Of a stretch of 64,000 nucleotides of DNA, positions 9,860 through 23,235 are shown in pieces. The DNA comes from Aquatica leii. Lineage: Eukaryota > Arthropoda > Insecta > Coleoptera > Lampyridae. The translations under genes were made by a program, and so were the position numbers. The notes below the pieces were generated by a model that was not told the DNA's origin, did not search any database, and was given only the letters and a program-made list of their open reading frames with translations. Numbering within the stretch: position 1 is the first letter of the stretch; each line of letters begins with the position of its first letter. The stretch is taken from positions 231,778,532-231,842,531 of the forward strand of contig CM069432.1 in the NCBI GenBank assembly GCA_035610365.1, written 5' to 3'.

Positions 9860-12800
9860 AAGAAATAGCTTGTACCTCGATACAACGTTCACCACGTGTA
9901 AATACTAACCAACAATATGCACAGAGCAGCAGATTTTACTAAAAGAAAATCATCTATAAGTCAGATGTCGGTTGATGACAAAATCTTATTCTTTTACCAA
10001 TTCTTTTGCTTGTAACGCCGACACACACCGCACCGAACGTGATCAAAATCAAAAGTGATCGGAAATGTCTTTAGAAGATGAACTACGCTTGCGCCATCTG
10101 ACAGCATAAAACTCGAGCACAATTTCTGGAGGTCAGGTATTCATACGTTGGCGATGGCAAAGTTGCCTATCCGTCAGACGAAATAATGGCAATTAATTAA
10201 ACGGTAAACTTCAACTTGCCTTCACTGTTTTCGTAACCGATCATCATTAAAATCAGCTACAAAGAAATATAGACTAAATGTGAATATGCTAAAAAACACA
10301 AACAATGAAAATCACAAAAGATAGAGAAGTAACATCGGTTTTAAACATCTGCACAGAGAGTGCAAAAGGCATTTGCTGAAATAAAAGTATTGGATTTGAA
10401 CATGTGGATAGTGGAGTGTGAAAACGTGATAAATTACTCGATGAAACCGTAGAAACTTGCTCATTTTAAGGAAATGCATATTCATCAGATGAAGAAAAAA
10501 AAGTTCTGAAGAAAAGGAAGAGCATTTTTAATTTTTTAATTTCATAATAATTCATGTATAAAATGTGTTCATTTTTTATAGAAATTGTTATAACTTTCAA
10601 ATTCATCTTATTTATATTTCAACAATAAGTGCATACAAGTCCTTCATTTTTTATTAATCAATTCTACTAAGTGTCATTCCACAAATTTGATTTTTAAGTT
10701 TGCCGCTCTAATACTTTGTGTATAATGCAGCTGTCGAAGAACAACGATTTCCGTTACGCTTTATCAAGCTTTTGTTTACTCGGTGGAGCCGTATGCATTA
10801 TTAATAATATGTCGAAGTAGCAATTGTATTTGCAATTAAAAGTTTTGTCGCAGGTTAGCCTATCACTTAGCTTGAATCGCTAATACAAGCAATGTAATTA
10901 TATTCAGAATGGGGTAGTTTTACCATAATCGCAATATTATATTTACACTTGACTGTTAATGTCAACTCTAAATTAAACTTGTAGCCAAATATCAAACATT
11001 TTCCAATAGATCTTTTCTATAAAACATTTCTTTACCTACAGTGTAACTTTGATCTTTGCAAAACATATCTCATATTGCAGTTAATGCGCACTAATTTTTT
11101 TCCCGACAAATAACATGTAATCTAGTTATCAACCAAATTTTGCTTGTTAGAAAAATAGTGGTTTATTTAACGAGTTCCTTGTAAATTGGATGCTTCTTTC
11201 CCAAGAGGGAGTGAAACGAGGGTTTAAAAAGTCCTTGAGGGAACAAAACGTCAAATTTAGACAGGAACGAGTTGAATATAACATTTTATTGCAAGAACAG
11301 AGACTAGGAGGCCCCCAAAGTCTCAAAATCTCTTAAGAATAATTTGAGGTTTATGTTGACAAATGCGCAAAAACTGTCAAAGACGGTTAACAATAGAGAA
11401 AAATTAAATTTGATGACAGTTCAGAACAATCAAATATGTTTATTCAGTCGATTTAACTTTATAATTTTATTATTAAACTTACGTGCATAAATAAACAATG
11501 TATACGTTCCACAATGTTTAATGTGATTATACAGTTATCAAACAACAATTTAAAACAGCTATAATAAATAAATTATTCGGACATATGTATTTAGATTTCA
11601 AACGTCTGTCACGAGAAATGAAGCTACCACGTATTTATCATCTCCTTTTAGCTATGCAAAAATATATTTCCGTTCCCAATCCTAAATAAATTAAGCTATA
11701 ATTGACAAAAAAATAATAAAAACACAAAAAAAAGAAAAAATCAACGCATAATAACCAGTGGAGGTTTTAGTAAAATTTTAACAATTTTATTCAATAAAAG
11801 TTTATAACAAATTTTTTGGACGTACAATGTACAAAAATTATTAAAATTAGATAACAATTCATATATAGATGTTACAAACAGTGAAATTGATAAAAAAAAC
11901 TCATATAGAGCTTTTAAACGCCTACTTTACTATTAAGAAGTAATAACTAAAAGCTTTCTAGTGAGAAATAACAATGATCATCTATTGGAATGAAGAAATC
12001 GTTATTAAGGCGTGTCAATTAACATCGATATGTATCTTCATAAATAGTTTCAAATTCAAACGGCAGCCGAAATGGTTTTAGTCTGAAGTATCAAAGACTT
12101 TTACGATGTTTTTGATTTTATATGACAGCTTCGATTGTAACCCATACAAATGATCAAGGTTATTGCTCGATTGCTACTGGTGGAATGTTTTCATTATTTA
12201 TTGGTATCTATCTTCCTTACAAATAATACTTAATAACACTTTAAATGACGAAGCACATATATAGTAATTAGATTTCGAATGAGTAAAAATTTAATATACA
12301 TTAGTTAATGTGTTGTCAAACCAAGTACCCACTTTGTTTCACTTTAAATAAATAACTGTTTCTCTTAATTACTTTTTTGCGCCTATTAATATAAACGCCT
12401 TGGCAGATAACTATGCTATTTAAAAGTTTGATTTTTATTGCATTGTATTTAATAAAATTCTACTTAATCTTGATGATAAGCATTACAATTGTTTTAAATT
12501 TCGAATTCTGACACAATATCTTCTAAAATTATGTTTCTGCAAGTCATTTTAACCGATTACAGTAATATTATTGTTCGTCAATTAAAAAAAAAACATTTAT
12601 AACTTTGTTGTATTCTAAATAAATACTAAATCAAGTTTCTATTAATTAAAACGTTTATGTTAAATTAAATAACGTAGGAGTTAAACAACCAATCTTGTTA
12701 AATGGTTTGATTGATATGTAAATGGTAAAAGTTGAAGCGTTTGATGGTTTGCAATTATCACTTCATTTTAATTTAAATCTGTTGAAAATAACTTTTTCTC

Positions 12801-13437
12801 TATTAAATTGAATCTTTGAGGTGCTTTTTGTAAACTTACACACTTCAAGGTTTTTGGTCGTATTAGTATTGACACCTACAGTGGGTACTTCCGTAGTAAA
12901 AGATTTGATTTATGTAACCTGGTTTGTACTATGAGTTTCGTTATTTCTAGTTACATTATTTCCTACAACTGTTCGCTGCTTTAGATGCATTTTTGTACAT
13001 AACTGGTATGTACTTACATTACTTGGCTTAAATATTTTTATAATTACATTATCAAATTTTGACATTATTAACATACGTTAAATTGCCTTCAACGTCAATA
13101 AGAAAAATCAATGCACGTTTTTTACAAGAACTTCTTTTTTTATTGTAAATTTTTATACAACCTTATAATTTTTTCTAAAAATACTGATAGATGAATATAA
13201 GTTTTTTTTCAGTCGTCTGTTTATAGTTTAATTAAACGTAAAATTGTACTAATCATTTTTTAGTTTAATGCTTAAACATGACGTTCTACAACGCCGTTAG
13301 TTTGTATATAATATGGGGGTGTCCTGGATAATTTAATTCCGTTTACATTACTCAACAAAAAACTAATCTTATAGTTAATTTTGCTTATATTATTTCATTA
13401 TTGGTATAGTATTCAGTAAATGAACAAAACAAACTAG
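9860..13437. other. 3.6 kb without a supported gene
   Basis: AT-rich throughout. I looked for a 5' LTR matching the 17816-25320 LTR and saw none. No frame longer than about 60 residues and no recognisable domain. Short poly-A/T runs are frequent. Confidence 0.5.
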
Positions 13438-13443
13438 CATTTT

Positions 13444-14094
13444 TTGCGTGAACAATTCCAGCCTACCGATTATGACGAACGTCTGATTGAAGAAATTAAG
13501 CGTCGTACTCAAGCTAATGATGAGCCAATGGGTATTTACGTTGCAATTATTCGCAACATGTTTTCACGTCTCGATGAGCCTTTTTCTGAAGAAAAGCAGT
13601 TAAAGATTTTATTAAGAAATATTTCTCCCGTTTATCAAACTCAGCTTGGTTTGTCGTCAGTTACTTCAATTGAAGAATTAATTAAATTTGGTCGTATTAT
13701 CGAGGACCGCATGCAAGCTATTGAAGCTTACACGCCTCCATCTCGTAGAAAGCAGGACATGGAGCCTGATCTCGCTTACGTGACATCTCAAGTTAAGGAC
13801 ATTGCAGTTTCTCGTTCTTCGAATAACGTTAGTAGTGGTGAAAAATCTACACCACCTGTTAGACAAAATTTACGATTACCGTCTTCTAATATCGCACCTT
13901 CTTCACGAAGGTTAGCTATCGTTAATGCGCCTGCTTCTTCTAATCGAAGTAGTCCGCAATTATGTTGGAATTGTAGGAAGCCTAACCATCGAGCTGCTTC
14001 TTGCAAAGAACCTAAGAAAGGTTTATTTTGTTATCGTTGTGGAAAATCTAACGTTACGGTCCGCACTTGCTCTAAGTGTTCGGGAAACGAGTAA
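13444..14094 (+). pseudogene. gypsy A Gag, C-terminal part
   Basis: The open frame has no ATG; a TTG at 13444 is only the first possible start after a stop, so this is a truncated protein. It begins inside the capsid region (LREQFQPTDYDERLIEEIKR), followed by a retrotransposon-gag helix stretch and a Ser-rich linker. Two CCHC-type knuckles follow: CWNCRKPNHRAASC at about residues 172-185, and CYRCGKSNVTVRTC at about 194-207, in which the expected histidine is not in place. The nucleocapsid knuckles would bind the element RNA. About the first half of a normal Gag is missing. Confidence 0.88.
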
Positions 14095-15432
14095 AGGACG
14101 TACTAAGAAGCCGTTTAGTGACGTCAGAGGTCAAAGTTAAATCGGCTGTCTATTTTAATAGCTTACATTCTTCGAGGAATAAGAGTTTTGTTAAGAATAA
14201 AGTCGTATTAGATTATGTTTTCGAGTCTGCTGAGTCTGACGAAAGGCCTTTTGTCTATGTTAAAGTTTTTGGTCACGAAATTTTTTTTAAGTCTATTAGA
14301 TAGTGGCGCTTCTCGCACTATTGTTGGTTCTAAGGGCTGGGAAATTTTTAGTCAGTTAGGTTTGAAGTTAAATAAGTCAGTTAAAGTTAATTGTGTTGTC
14401 GCTAATGGTAAATCAGTACAAAGTTTAGGTTCACTTCTCGTCCCAATCGAACTTAAAGGAAAAATTGTTGTTTTAGAAGTTTTAGTTGTTCCTGACGTTC
14501 CGCATAATTTAATTTTAGGTGTTGATTTTTGGAAACAAGCAGGTATCGTTCCTGATCTTAGAAAAGGTGAATGGCGTTTCGAAAATATGGACACCATTTC
14601 ACAATTGGAAGATAAAGATTCCGTTATTAAGTCTCGTCTCGATCTTTCTTCAGAACAGCTTAATCAGTTAGACAGTTTAGTTAGTAATCATTTTTCTTCT
14701 TCGAATGAAAATTTTGGATGCACCAACTTGATCGAACAACAGATCAAAACTACTTCCGAACCAATTAAGCAACGGTATTACCAAGTTTCGCCATTTATCC
14801 AGAAACAAATCGATCTGGAGTTAGAGAAAATGTTGAAGTTAGGCGTTGTAGAAAAATCAAACAGCGCTTGGTCGAGCCCGATCTTATTGGTGAAGAAGAA
14901 GGACAACTCGTATCGTTTTTGCGTGGACTTTAGAAAAGTCAACAAGGTTACCGAAAAGGACGCTTATCCTTTACCTTACGTTTCGTCTATTTTAGATCGT
15001 CTTCGTGACGCTAAGTTTATTTCATCTCTCGACATTAAGTCCGCTTATTGGCAGATTCCTTTAAGCGAAGAGTCTAAGCAGTATACCGCTTTTACAGTTC
15101 CGAACCGTGGGTTATTCCAATTCACGCGTTTACCATTTGGTTTAGCTAACGCACCAGCTTCTTGGCAGAGGTTGATTGATCGAGTTTTAGGTCCCGAATT
15201 AGAACCTTACGTTTTTGTTTATTTAGATGACGTCATTATTTGCGCTCCTTCCTTCGAGAAACACATGGAAGTGTTAACTGAAGTTCTTCGTCGCCTTAGA
15301 GAGGCTAATTTGATGTTAAGTAAAGACAAATGTCATTTTTGTAAACCTGAACTTAAGTATCTTGGTTTTATCGTAAATTCTACTGGTTTGTCGGTTGACC
15401 CGGAAAAGGTCGATGCAATTTTGCGTATTCAG
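14095..15432 (+). pseudogene. gypsy A protease and reverse transcriptase
   Basis: Pol begins in another frame after Gag (VYFNSLHSSRNKSF, then RPFVYVKVFGHEIF) and shifts at a run of T around 14280-14288 into the frame carrying LLDSGASRTIVGS, the retropepsin active site. The reverse transcriptase follows, with KLGVVEKSNSAWSSPILLVK, then DFRKVNKVTEKDAYPLP, LDIKSAYWQIPL, FGLANAPASWQRLID and the catalytic YLDDVII at about 15214-15240. All palm motifs look intact. The frame shifts again at about 15431, at the end of the thumb. The poly-T shift could be a recent indel; an alternative, programmed frameshifting, is unlikely at this point inside the protease. Confidence 0.92.
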
Positions 15433-16660
15433 TTCCCACTGGTGTCGCTGAAGTTAGAAGAATTATAGGCATGGCCTCGTGGTATCGCCGATTTGTACCG
15501 AATTTTTCGACAATTATCGCTCCATTGACGTCTCTGTTAAAGAAGAATTCCAGCTTTAATTGGACTAGTGATTGTGATGAAGCCTTTCAGATCATTAAGA
15601 ATTGTTTAGTTTCCGCACCTATTTTGTCTTGCCCTGATTTTAATGTTCCGTTTACAGTTCAAACTGACGCTTCTGATTTTGGTCTTGGTTCAGTTCTTAC
15701 CCAGTTTATCGACGGTGAAGAACGTGTTATTTGTTATAATAGTAGGTCGCTTACAAAGTGTGAACGCAAGTATTCCACTACCGAAAAGGAGTGTTTGGCT
15801 GTCCTTTGGTCTATTGAAAAATTACGCCCTTATCTTGAAGGAACAACTTTCACTGTAGTTACCGATCACGCATCATTAGTCTGGTTACATAATTTAAAGG
15901 AACCTACCGGTCGTCTAGCACGATGGGCTGTTAGACTTCAGCAATTTGATTTTACGATCATTCATCGTAAAGGAAAGGATCATGTCGTACCTGACGCATT
16001 ATCTCGTTCAGTACCAGCTATCGACAACATTACTACCGATTGTGACATTACCGAACCTAAGTCTTCGGACAAATGGTTAACGAAACTTATGGAACGTGTA
16101 CGTTCAAAACCTAACGCTTTTCCACAGTGGAAAATTAGTAACGGAAAGCTATTTAAGCATGTTACCGTAGACTATCCCGATCTTCGTTCTGAGAATGACA
16201 ATTGGAGAGAAGTTGTGCCTAAGTCTAAACGACTCGAAATATTGTCAAAGTTTCACGATGAGCCTACCGCTGGACACCTTGGTATTTTTAAGACTCTCGA
16301 ACGAATTGTTTCGCTTTATTACTGGCCTAAGATGAAGGCTGACGTTATTCGTTACATCAATGGTTGTAAAGTTTGTATCACGCATAAGCCAGAACAGAAA
16401 CGTCCTGCTGGCCTTATGACCCGTCATCCTGTTGTGGACAAACCTTGGCAGTTGATTTCTACCGATCTTGTTGGACCGCTACCGCGATCTAAGAGTGGTT
16501 ATTCGTATATCCTTGTAGTTGCCGATTATTTTTCTAAATTTGTTTTATTTTTCCCGTTACGTTCCGCTACTGCAGCAGCAGTTACTAAACGTCTTGAAGA
16601 AGATGTATTTTTAATGTTTGGAGTTCCTCAGTATCTTCTGTGCGATAACGGCACAGTTTC
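15433..16660 (+). pseudogene. gypsy A RNase H and integrase N-terminal half
   Basis: Continuing from the RT connection (GMASWYRRFVPNFS at about 15469), this frame encodes RNase H with FTVQTDASDFGLGSVL, YSTTEKECLAVLW and VVTDHASLVWLH, ending at HVVPDALSRS. The integrase zinc-binding HHCC domain follows (HDEPTAGHLG, then CKVCITHK) with YYWPKMKADV between. The catalytic core starts with STDLVGPLPRSKSGYSYILV (first Asp) and reaches LCDNGT (second Asp) at about 16640-16656. A small deletion directly after this motif shifts the frame and creates a premature stop, cutting the integrase in two. Confidence 0.92.
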
Positions 16661-17313
16661 GTAGTGCAGAATTTAAGAAAATGGTTTCGTCATATAAGTC
16701 CAAAATTATTTTTAACGCTAATTATCATCCACAAGCGAATCCAACTGAAAGAGTCAACCGAGTCATGAAGACAATGTTATCGTCATATATCGAAGACAAC
16801 CATCGACATTGGGATAGGTATCTTGCTAAAGTAGCATGTGCTATTCGTACCGCTGTACATGAAGTCACTGGCTTAAAGCCGTTTTTCGCTAATTTTGGAC
16901 GTGAAATCTGTCTCGACGGATCACGTCATGGAAAAACTACCGATTCCGACACTATCGACGATCTAGCTTTTGCAGATCGTACCTTTTTGGCCGAAAGAGG
17001 CCCAGCTTTTAGAGAAGTTTACGTCGACATTAAGAATCGCTTGAATGCCGCTTATGTCCGCGCTAAACATTATTACGATTTACGTCGTCGTCCAGCACCT
17101 TTTGAGGTGGGAGACACAGTGTGGCGAAAGAATTATGTTCTTTCAGATGCATCTCGATATTTCTCGGCCAAACTGGCACCTAAGTTTATCGGTCCGTTTT
17201 ATGTAAAACGGAAAGTTTCATATCAGACCTATGAGTTGTCTGATGACACGGGAGCATCTAAAGGCATATGGAACGCCAAGGACTTAAAATTAAACCCGAC
17301 TGGGGATAAATAG
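16661..17313 (+). pseudogene. gypsy A integrase C-terminal half
   Basis: After the frame break at about 16658 the integrase continues with FRSAEFKKMV, NYHPQANPTERVNRVMKTML (catalytic Glu in the PTERVNR segment), AKVACAIRTAVHEVTGLKP and FFANFGREI. The C-terminal GPY/F-type module shows FIGPFYVKRKVSYQTYELSD and a final KDLKLNPTGDK. The stop is at 17311-17313. The three catalytic acids are present across the two frames; only the frameshift disables the enzyme. The GPY/F module in insect gypsy integrases is thought to influence target choice. A related C-terminus, on the minus strand at 30655-30782, belongs to another gypsy copy. Confidence 0.9.
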
Positions 17314-17815
17314 TTTTAGGTTTTACCATTTTTCTTTTGTTTTTGTTTTGTTGTTAGGTTAGTTAGTTTCGTTTTTGGGTTCCGTGTAGAGACGGACTAA
17401 GAATATTTCTCTACAGTGGGGACACCACTTGTCGTAAGAGGCGACTAAACAACGGTTCTGTCATTTCCATTTTTCTTTCTTCTGCTATCTTGTCTGTTCT
17501 TATCTTTTATTTCTGTAGTGTTTGTGGCTAGCTGCCATCGCTCGGTGAGGGCTTTAGTTGTGGGAAAAACGCAATGCGCGGATCTCGTGAAGCGCAGCGC
17601 GCCCTCTTCTATTGTGCAGCATCGACTGATCTGTGTCGAACCCAAACATATGCTACCCTTCTTATCGTTTAGGTTTTCGTTCCGTTAGTTTCATTAGGGG
17701 TTCTCGATGATTGCGAGATCGCGAGAACCATAGGCTTAGTTATCGTTTTATTTTTTTGTTGTTTTGGTGGTTTCTCAGAGAGTGATTTGAGAAATCCCTC
17801 TTTTAGTAGGGGAGG
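17314..17815 (+). other. gypsy A 3' internal non-coding region with polypurine tract
   Basis: About 500 bp of non-coding internal sequence, GC-richer than the surroundings. It ends in TAGTAGGGGAGG (17804-17815), a purine-rich tract that directly abuts the LTR start TGTAACC at 17816; this is the expected primer for plus-strand synthesis. No env-like frame is present. Confidence 0.75.
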
Positions 17816-19068
17816 TGTAACCTGCGTTTGGGGATTGCAGCAGTTATCTTTTTATGTCAGACCCCATAAATCGATTCTGCTGGCTGAGTTTTGTTTTTTT
17901 TTGGATTTCTTCGTTTGATTGGTACGGTGTTGGCATCAAGAACGTTTTGCCCGTTATTGTATTGCGTGTGATTTAAGTTTATTGGTATTTCAAGTTGTTT
18001 TCAATCATTACTGGTATTTTCTTTTGAATGCATAAAGTTCCGTGGTTTTGATTTTGATTTAGTATTTTACTTGTTTATCTCAGTAAAATAACAATTCGAT
18101 ATAATTTACGACTTCCTTTTTGAATGTAAGTTGATCCATTTTTCTTGTTTAGGCTGAGTTCTATTTTTATTAAGCGCTATCATAAGACACCTGCAAATAA
18201 GCAAGCTAAGCAATCTTGATGAGAAATGTTTTTGTCGAGGTCTACGTGATGGAATTCACGTGGCTAATTATAGTTCTCATCTTTGTTAAGTTCGTTTGTT
18301 TAATGCTCTATCTTTTACGTAGATGTTACCGCGCAAGTTGAGGAAATTAGGTGGGAAGACGAAGTTTTAAAAATGGTAAAGTTTGGTTTTTGGGGATCAA
18401 TCGATCGTTGGTCGCAATTAGAAATACCGGTTACCGTGTGGTAGTGGTGTGGTGAGGGTACATTTTACCCTATCGTTAGGTAATGCCGCGGAAGTTAATT
18501 AGAAATCGTGAAAATTAAGTGTGGTGGTGAAAATGTTAATTTTTCAAATTTCGTAATGTACGGATTATATAGACTTCATGATTTCTAAAAATAAACTGTC
18601 ACGTTTGAGGGATTTAATGTCGATGTGGTATGTGGAAAAATCCTAATTTCGCCGTTGTGCGGTTATAAATCAGATTGTGAGATAAATCTTCCGTTGGTGT
18701 TCTTTTGTTTGGGGATTCCATTGAGCCCATTTCCAACTACGGTACCCCTGGAGCGGCCGAAGTCAATCTAAGGTCATAGCTTCTGAAAACCACTGTGATC
18801 CGCAGTTCACCTGGTTTCTACAATTAAGTAAAGGTATTTATCGATTTTGGTTATTATCGTGTAGTGACCCGCGATTGAAATGCAGTAAAAGCTTTGAATT
18901 TGAGCCGATTGAATTACGACTAACGTAAATTTAATTATTTCGAGTAACACTTAAAGGTGTTTACGTGAAGTTAAATTGGATTAATTTTTGGTTTTGTGCG
19001 TATATAGAAGTAAATCGTATTCCATATAAAAGATAATGTAACGATTTGTAAAGTATAATTTGTTTGTA

Positions 19069-19612
19069 CAGTCTTTGACAAATGTAATGTCCATCAAACA
19101 CATAGGCAACCAAAGTATCACATTCACGATCGTAACCGAAGATTTATAAATAACAAGGACGGTTGTTGCGTTGCGCTAATTTGAAAAGGTAGTTTTGTTA
19201 ACTGGCAAAAGTGGTCCACAATAGTAACTCTGATAAGGTGGAACAATACAATACAATAATTATATATTATAAATTACACAAGTCTATTGTATAATTAGTA
19301 AGAAAAATAGATAGCTTGTTTTTAATACCAAACAATTCCGTTTTAAACGCCAATTGTGAATTTTGTATTTTTGAGAATAGATTAAAGGCGCATTTATATT
19401 TACTTTCCTTTAAATACGGTTTCCGACAAAATAGATTCTAAACGGTTTCTACCTATTCACATTACCCTTTTGAGCTAAACAGCCTAGATTCTATATCAAA
19501 CATTTAAATTAATCAAAAGGAAAAAATGTAGTTTGATTTTGAACTAAAAAAATTTAAATTTTGTGTGTGGTAATATTATTTTGTTAAAAAACAGAAATAG
19601 CTAGGAGCTTTA
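19069..19612. repeat. Left terminal inverted repeat of the Tc1-type element
   Basis: Pairs with the right arm at 24028-24664. Shared blocks include TTCACGATCGTAA, TTGCGTTGCGCTAATTTG, GATAAGGTGG, TCCGACAAAATAGATTCTA and AGCCTAGATTCTATATCAA. Similarity fades near 19612. A further short match (TAATGACCAAAAA) at about 19818 suggests that the left arm carries an insertion of roughly 200 bp and that the repeat was once longer. Confidence 0.85.
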
Positions 19613-21240
19613 CCAATACTGTAACCAAAGCCACTGGTTGAACGCTAATGTATTACACCAATTTTTAATTTTGTATAGATTTTTCTAGTTTTAAGGTATT
19701 TACTCACTTGGGACACTGGTTCATGCAATTTAAACAGAATGGTCAATTCATTCAAAAGCAGATTTACATGTTATAAATTTACTTTATTATATAAAGGAAT
19801 TAGATAGACACATTACCAATAATGACCAAAAATAGAAAACTATTCTTAATAACTCTCAAAATAAAATATTATATTCTTCATCTTTGTCTGTTTACTATAT
19901 TTAAAACAGTTTTATTCCTCATTTGTTTTTAATTACGTTGTACTAAAAAAAATGTGACGTTAAAGCAGTCAACTTTAAGTTAGATAAAGGTATGAAATTT
20001 GAACAGTGGTTTCTTCACACAGAGTAATTATTTATTACGCGAAGTTACTAACATATTTTTTTTATTTTAAAAGCAATAAGTACAATTTATAGTTATGCAA
20101 GGCATTGAGATGATAAGGATATACAAATAGATGTTAGCGCATAAAAATAATTTATCACATAAACGACAATCGACTTAAGAATAAATATGTAATCGTTTTA
20201 TTAAAATACATCGCAGCAAAAAAGAGAAACATAATGTAAAGAAAAAATATTAATTTAACTAAGATGAATAAACTACGTAAAGTGAACTTACAGAAAAGAT
20301 GTTTCTGCAGGAATGAAAGGTAATATGAACAATATATGCAATATAACATGTAACCATATTTAAGTTATACTAAAAATTACAACGTATTTATAAAATATAC
20401 AATTCGTAATATGAAAGTTGATTGAATTCCCTATTGCACTAAATTGTAGAAATGACTTAAACTGAAGATAAGAAATAAACTGACAAATGTCACCAACCTC
20501 TCACATAATTGGCTAATTGAAGATCGAAATATTAACATGCAGTCACTAATTTGGCCTGATTAATGCCATCCTTTGGCTTAAATATATTATGGCTAAATTG
20601 TAACAATTTAGGTAGTTAAAGATAACAGATGAAAGTTACATAATTGTGGTGTATAAATATAATCAAGTTAGTTTTCATATAAGAGAAGATAATTGAATGT
20701 AATATCGATAAGCGGTTATGAAACGTTTAAAACAAACTACAAGTTTACGTTTATCAATGATATTCCATACATAACATTAATAGTTTATCGAAGATTGAAA
20801 TAGTATGGAAATTAGATAATCAAAATATTTTAATTACAGATACATCATACCGCCATTTGATAATCAATGCGAAAGTAATTGGCACGACATGGTCGTGGTC
20901 CCGCGATTTGTAGTTAATTCATCTATTTAGTTATAAAATTGAAATTAGCATAAAAAAAATTTACGTGTAAAGTATTAATCAGAATATGAATGTAACTCAT
21001 TTATATTTTGGTTAATAAGAATTAAATTATTATTGTTTTATTACATATCAATTATCTATGGACATGTAATATAAATGTAAGTAACAATATAACTATCTAT
21101 GCAAAGAGAAAGGCAAATTAAACAAAAAAATAATGATTAACACCCTAACATTAAAAATTAAACATAATATTAATGTGTTAATTTTTTGTTTAAGTTGAAC
21201 AAGGAAAAGTAATAAAGGCTAATTAATATTTTGTGTAGTA

Positions 21241-22155
21241 TCAATCGGATTCAATACAAGCTTGAATGCGAGCAGGCATGTATTTACCAATCTTATTATT
21301 ACCAATATTATTCAGGTGTAGAGTATTCTAAGTACGCATAATATTTGCGTGAAGTTGGTCTATATTTCAAATCATGATGTTACTTTCCCATTCACGCACA
21401 GCAGCTGTCCAGAGATTTTCGATGGGGTTAAGATCTGGAGACCTGGCTGGCCACTCTATGACGTGTATCTCTGGATGTTGTTCGAACCATTCTCGAACTA
21501 TTCGTCTTCGATGAATGGGAGAGTTGTCTTGAACGAAAACTATTTCGCCTTCTGGATAAATTGCCCTAACCGATGGTAACATAACATCTTCTAGTATGGA
21601 CACATATTCCTCAGACGGAACCCTGAGTTTACTTGGACAAGCTCCCCCGGACATGCTTGGCTCATCCAGCTCCAATAACCTGTACTTACACGTCTAATGC
21701 GTTTTATGGGTTGGATATTTTCAAAATTGTATCTGCTACTATTCGCTCTCCACAGTGTTTTTTGGAAATCTTCCGAAGAGCAAAATGTTTTTTCGTCACT
21801 AAAAATTACAAGCTGCCAATTTCGTCTTGCGTTGGCTTGACAAAATTGTGCTCGACGTCGGGCATGTTCTTTCGTTATCAGTGGCTTTCTGGCAGGAATG
21901 CGACTGTGAATTTCAATACTGTGTAATTTCCTAACCTCAGTCCTGATATTTCCAAGTAAGCTGTAGATTATCTCTAATCATGGTAGACGTGCAAAATGGT
22001 CTTTCTGCGCAACATTGCCTTATGTTGTTCTCGTTATTATGGTTTAAAATCCGGCGTCGTCCAGTACGTTTTCTCGTTTGTAAGAGACGATTATTTTCGA
22101 CTCTCTTTTGTTCTCTTCGGATCCATCTCCAAACTTGCGTTGACTACAAAAAATA
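21241..22155 (-). pseudogene. Tc1-type transposase, second HTH and DDE domain
   Basis: The minus strand begins after a good splice acceptor (TTTTTTGTAG) with STQVWRWIRREQKR, a basic linker (TRKRTGRRRIL, AT-hook-like GRRR), and the second helix-turn-helix. A frameshift with stops follows near 21955. The catalytic domain has KPLITKEHARRRAQFCQANA, LVIFSDEKTF (first Asp), VFVQDNSPIHRRRIVREWFE (second Asp) and WPARSPDLNPIENLW (third acid as Asp: SPDLNPIEN retains D then E). The tail reads LHANIMRT, then MPARIQACIESD, and the stop is at 21241-21243. Two extra stops lie in the tail. The transposase would bind the TIRs and cut and paste the element; this copy is dead. Confidence 0.88.
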
Positions 22156-23120
22156 AGGGAGTCGTAAAATATAAGTGCAATTTCCCTTAATTCGATTATG
22201 ACGCCAAATAAAAGCCTAAATGTCGTTATTATATTTGAGGAATTTCAAAAAATTTCCTGCAATAAGCAAATGTCTCAATTTTTATCTTGAAGCATTCTAT
22301 TTCAATAAATGAATTAATATTAACCAATGCATACAATTGACTCTTTGATGTAAATCATTCCCATCAAATTAACAAATTAATGTCTCATATCAATGCTATG
22401 AACTCTTAATCAGTTGAAATTGATTGCCAAGAAAGTAACAATAGTTTGCAACGCCCTGGCGTTAGTTGTATGCATTCATTATTAAAGTATTTCTTAATTA
22501 ACACTAAACGATGATCGTTTTATTTCCTGAGAAAAAAACTAAGTTTTTTTCTTTGATTACATAGGTTTATAGAATAAAAAAATCTTGTTTTTGTAAGCTG
22601 GAACCCGCGCCAAACAAATTTGTCGTGCATATTGTTATATATTATTCAATTATTGAAAAAAGCTATTAAACAATTATTAAACATATACAACAGTACAAAA
22701 ATTTCCTTCACACTTCCGCTTTTGAGAAAAAGAAATGTTTGTGATGAAATATAGTAAGCATTAAAACAAAATCAGAAATTTATAAACGATTTTCCGTCAT
22801 AAAAATACGTGGATTAGCTAAAGTAAAAATTAGATTTAATCTTAAAGAACATTTTGTGTTTTATCGTCCTTTTGTTTGAAAACGTAAAGATGGTTGTTTG
22901 CATAATACTCCGTTCATTTTTTCTTTAAAAACCAACGGAAGAAATAAAGTTCTATGTGCAGGTCCAGTTTAAATAATAAATAAAGAGCGCTAAATACTGG
23001 ACTAGGATTACGAAAAATTAGTTATCTGCAACATTCAATTTATAGGTTTGAGCGATAATCATGGCATGACTACTTGAAACACGAAAAAGAAATAATTTTT
23101 TTTAAATATACAGCTAACTA

Positions 23121-23235
23121 CACCCCAAGAGCAAATCAACCCTCTCTGCTATTTCAGTAACTGGAACACCGATCTCCCATAGCGCAACTATTTTTCCTAT
23201 GGTCTCCAAAGATACTAGCGATTTCCCAGAAGTCT
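23121..23235 (-). pseudogene. Tc1-type transposase N-terminal HTH exon
   Basis: The minus-strand translation SGKSLVSLETIGKIVALWEI, then GVPVTEIAERVDLLLG, is the typical first helix-turn-helix of Tc1-family transposases (S.ET.GKIVALWE.G....EIA.RV). It stops at the point where the remaining gene continues about 965 bp downstream (22155) with STQVWRW, which completes the ...V..STV.RW motif. A GT-containing donor (GGGGTGTAG) sits at its end and a polypyrimidine/AG acceptor precedes the downstream part, so the gap is probably an intron, though a later insertion is possible. No in-frame start codon is preserved. Confidence 0.7.

Noticed and set aside
20155-20349. 64-residue hydrophobic minus-strand frame inside the Tc1-type element
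   Set aside because: Composition explained by AT-rich sequence; no similarity recognised.
21349-22190. Plus-strand frames across the Tc1-type transposase
   Set aside because: They mirror the minus-strand DDE domain, which has clear family motifs.
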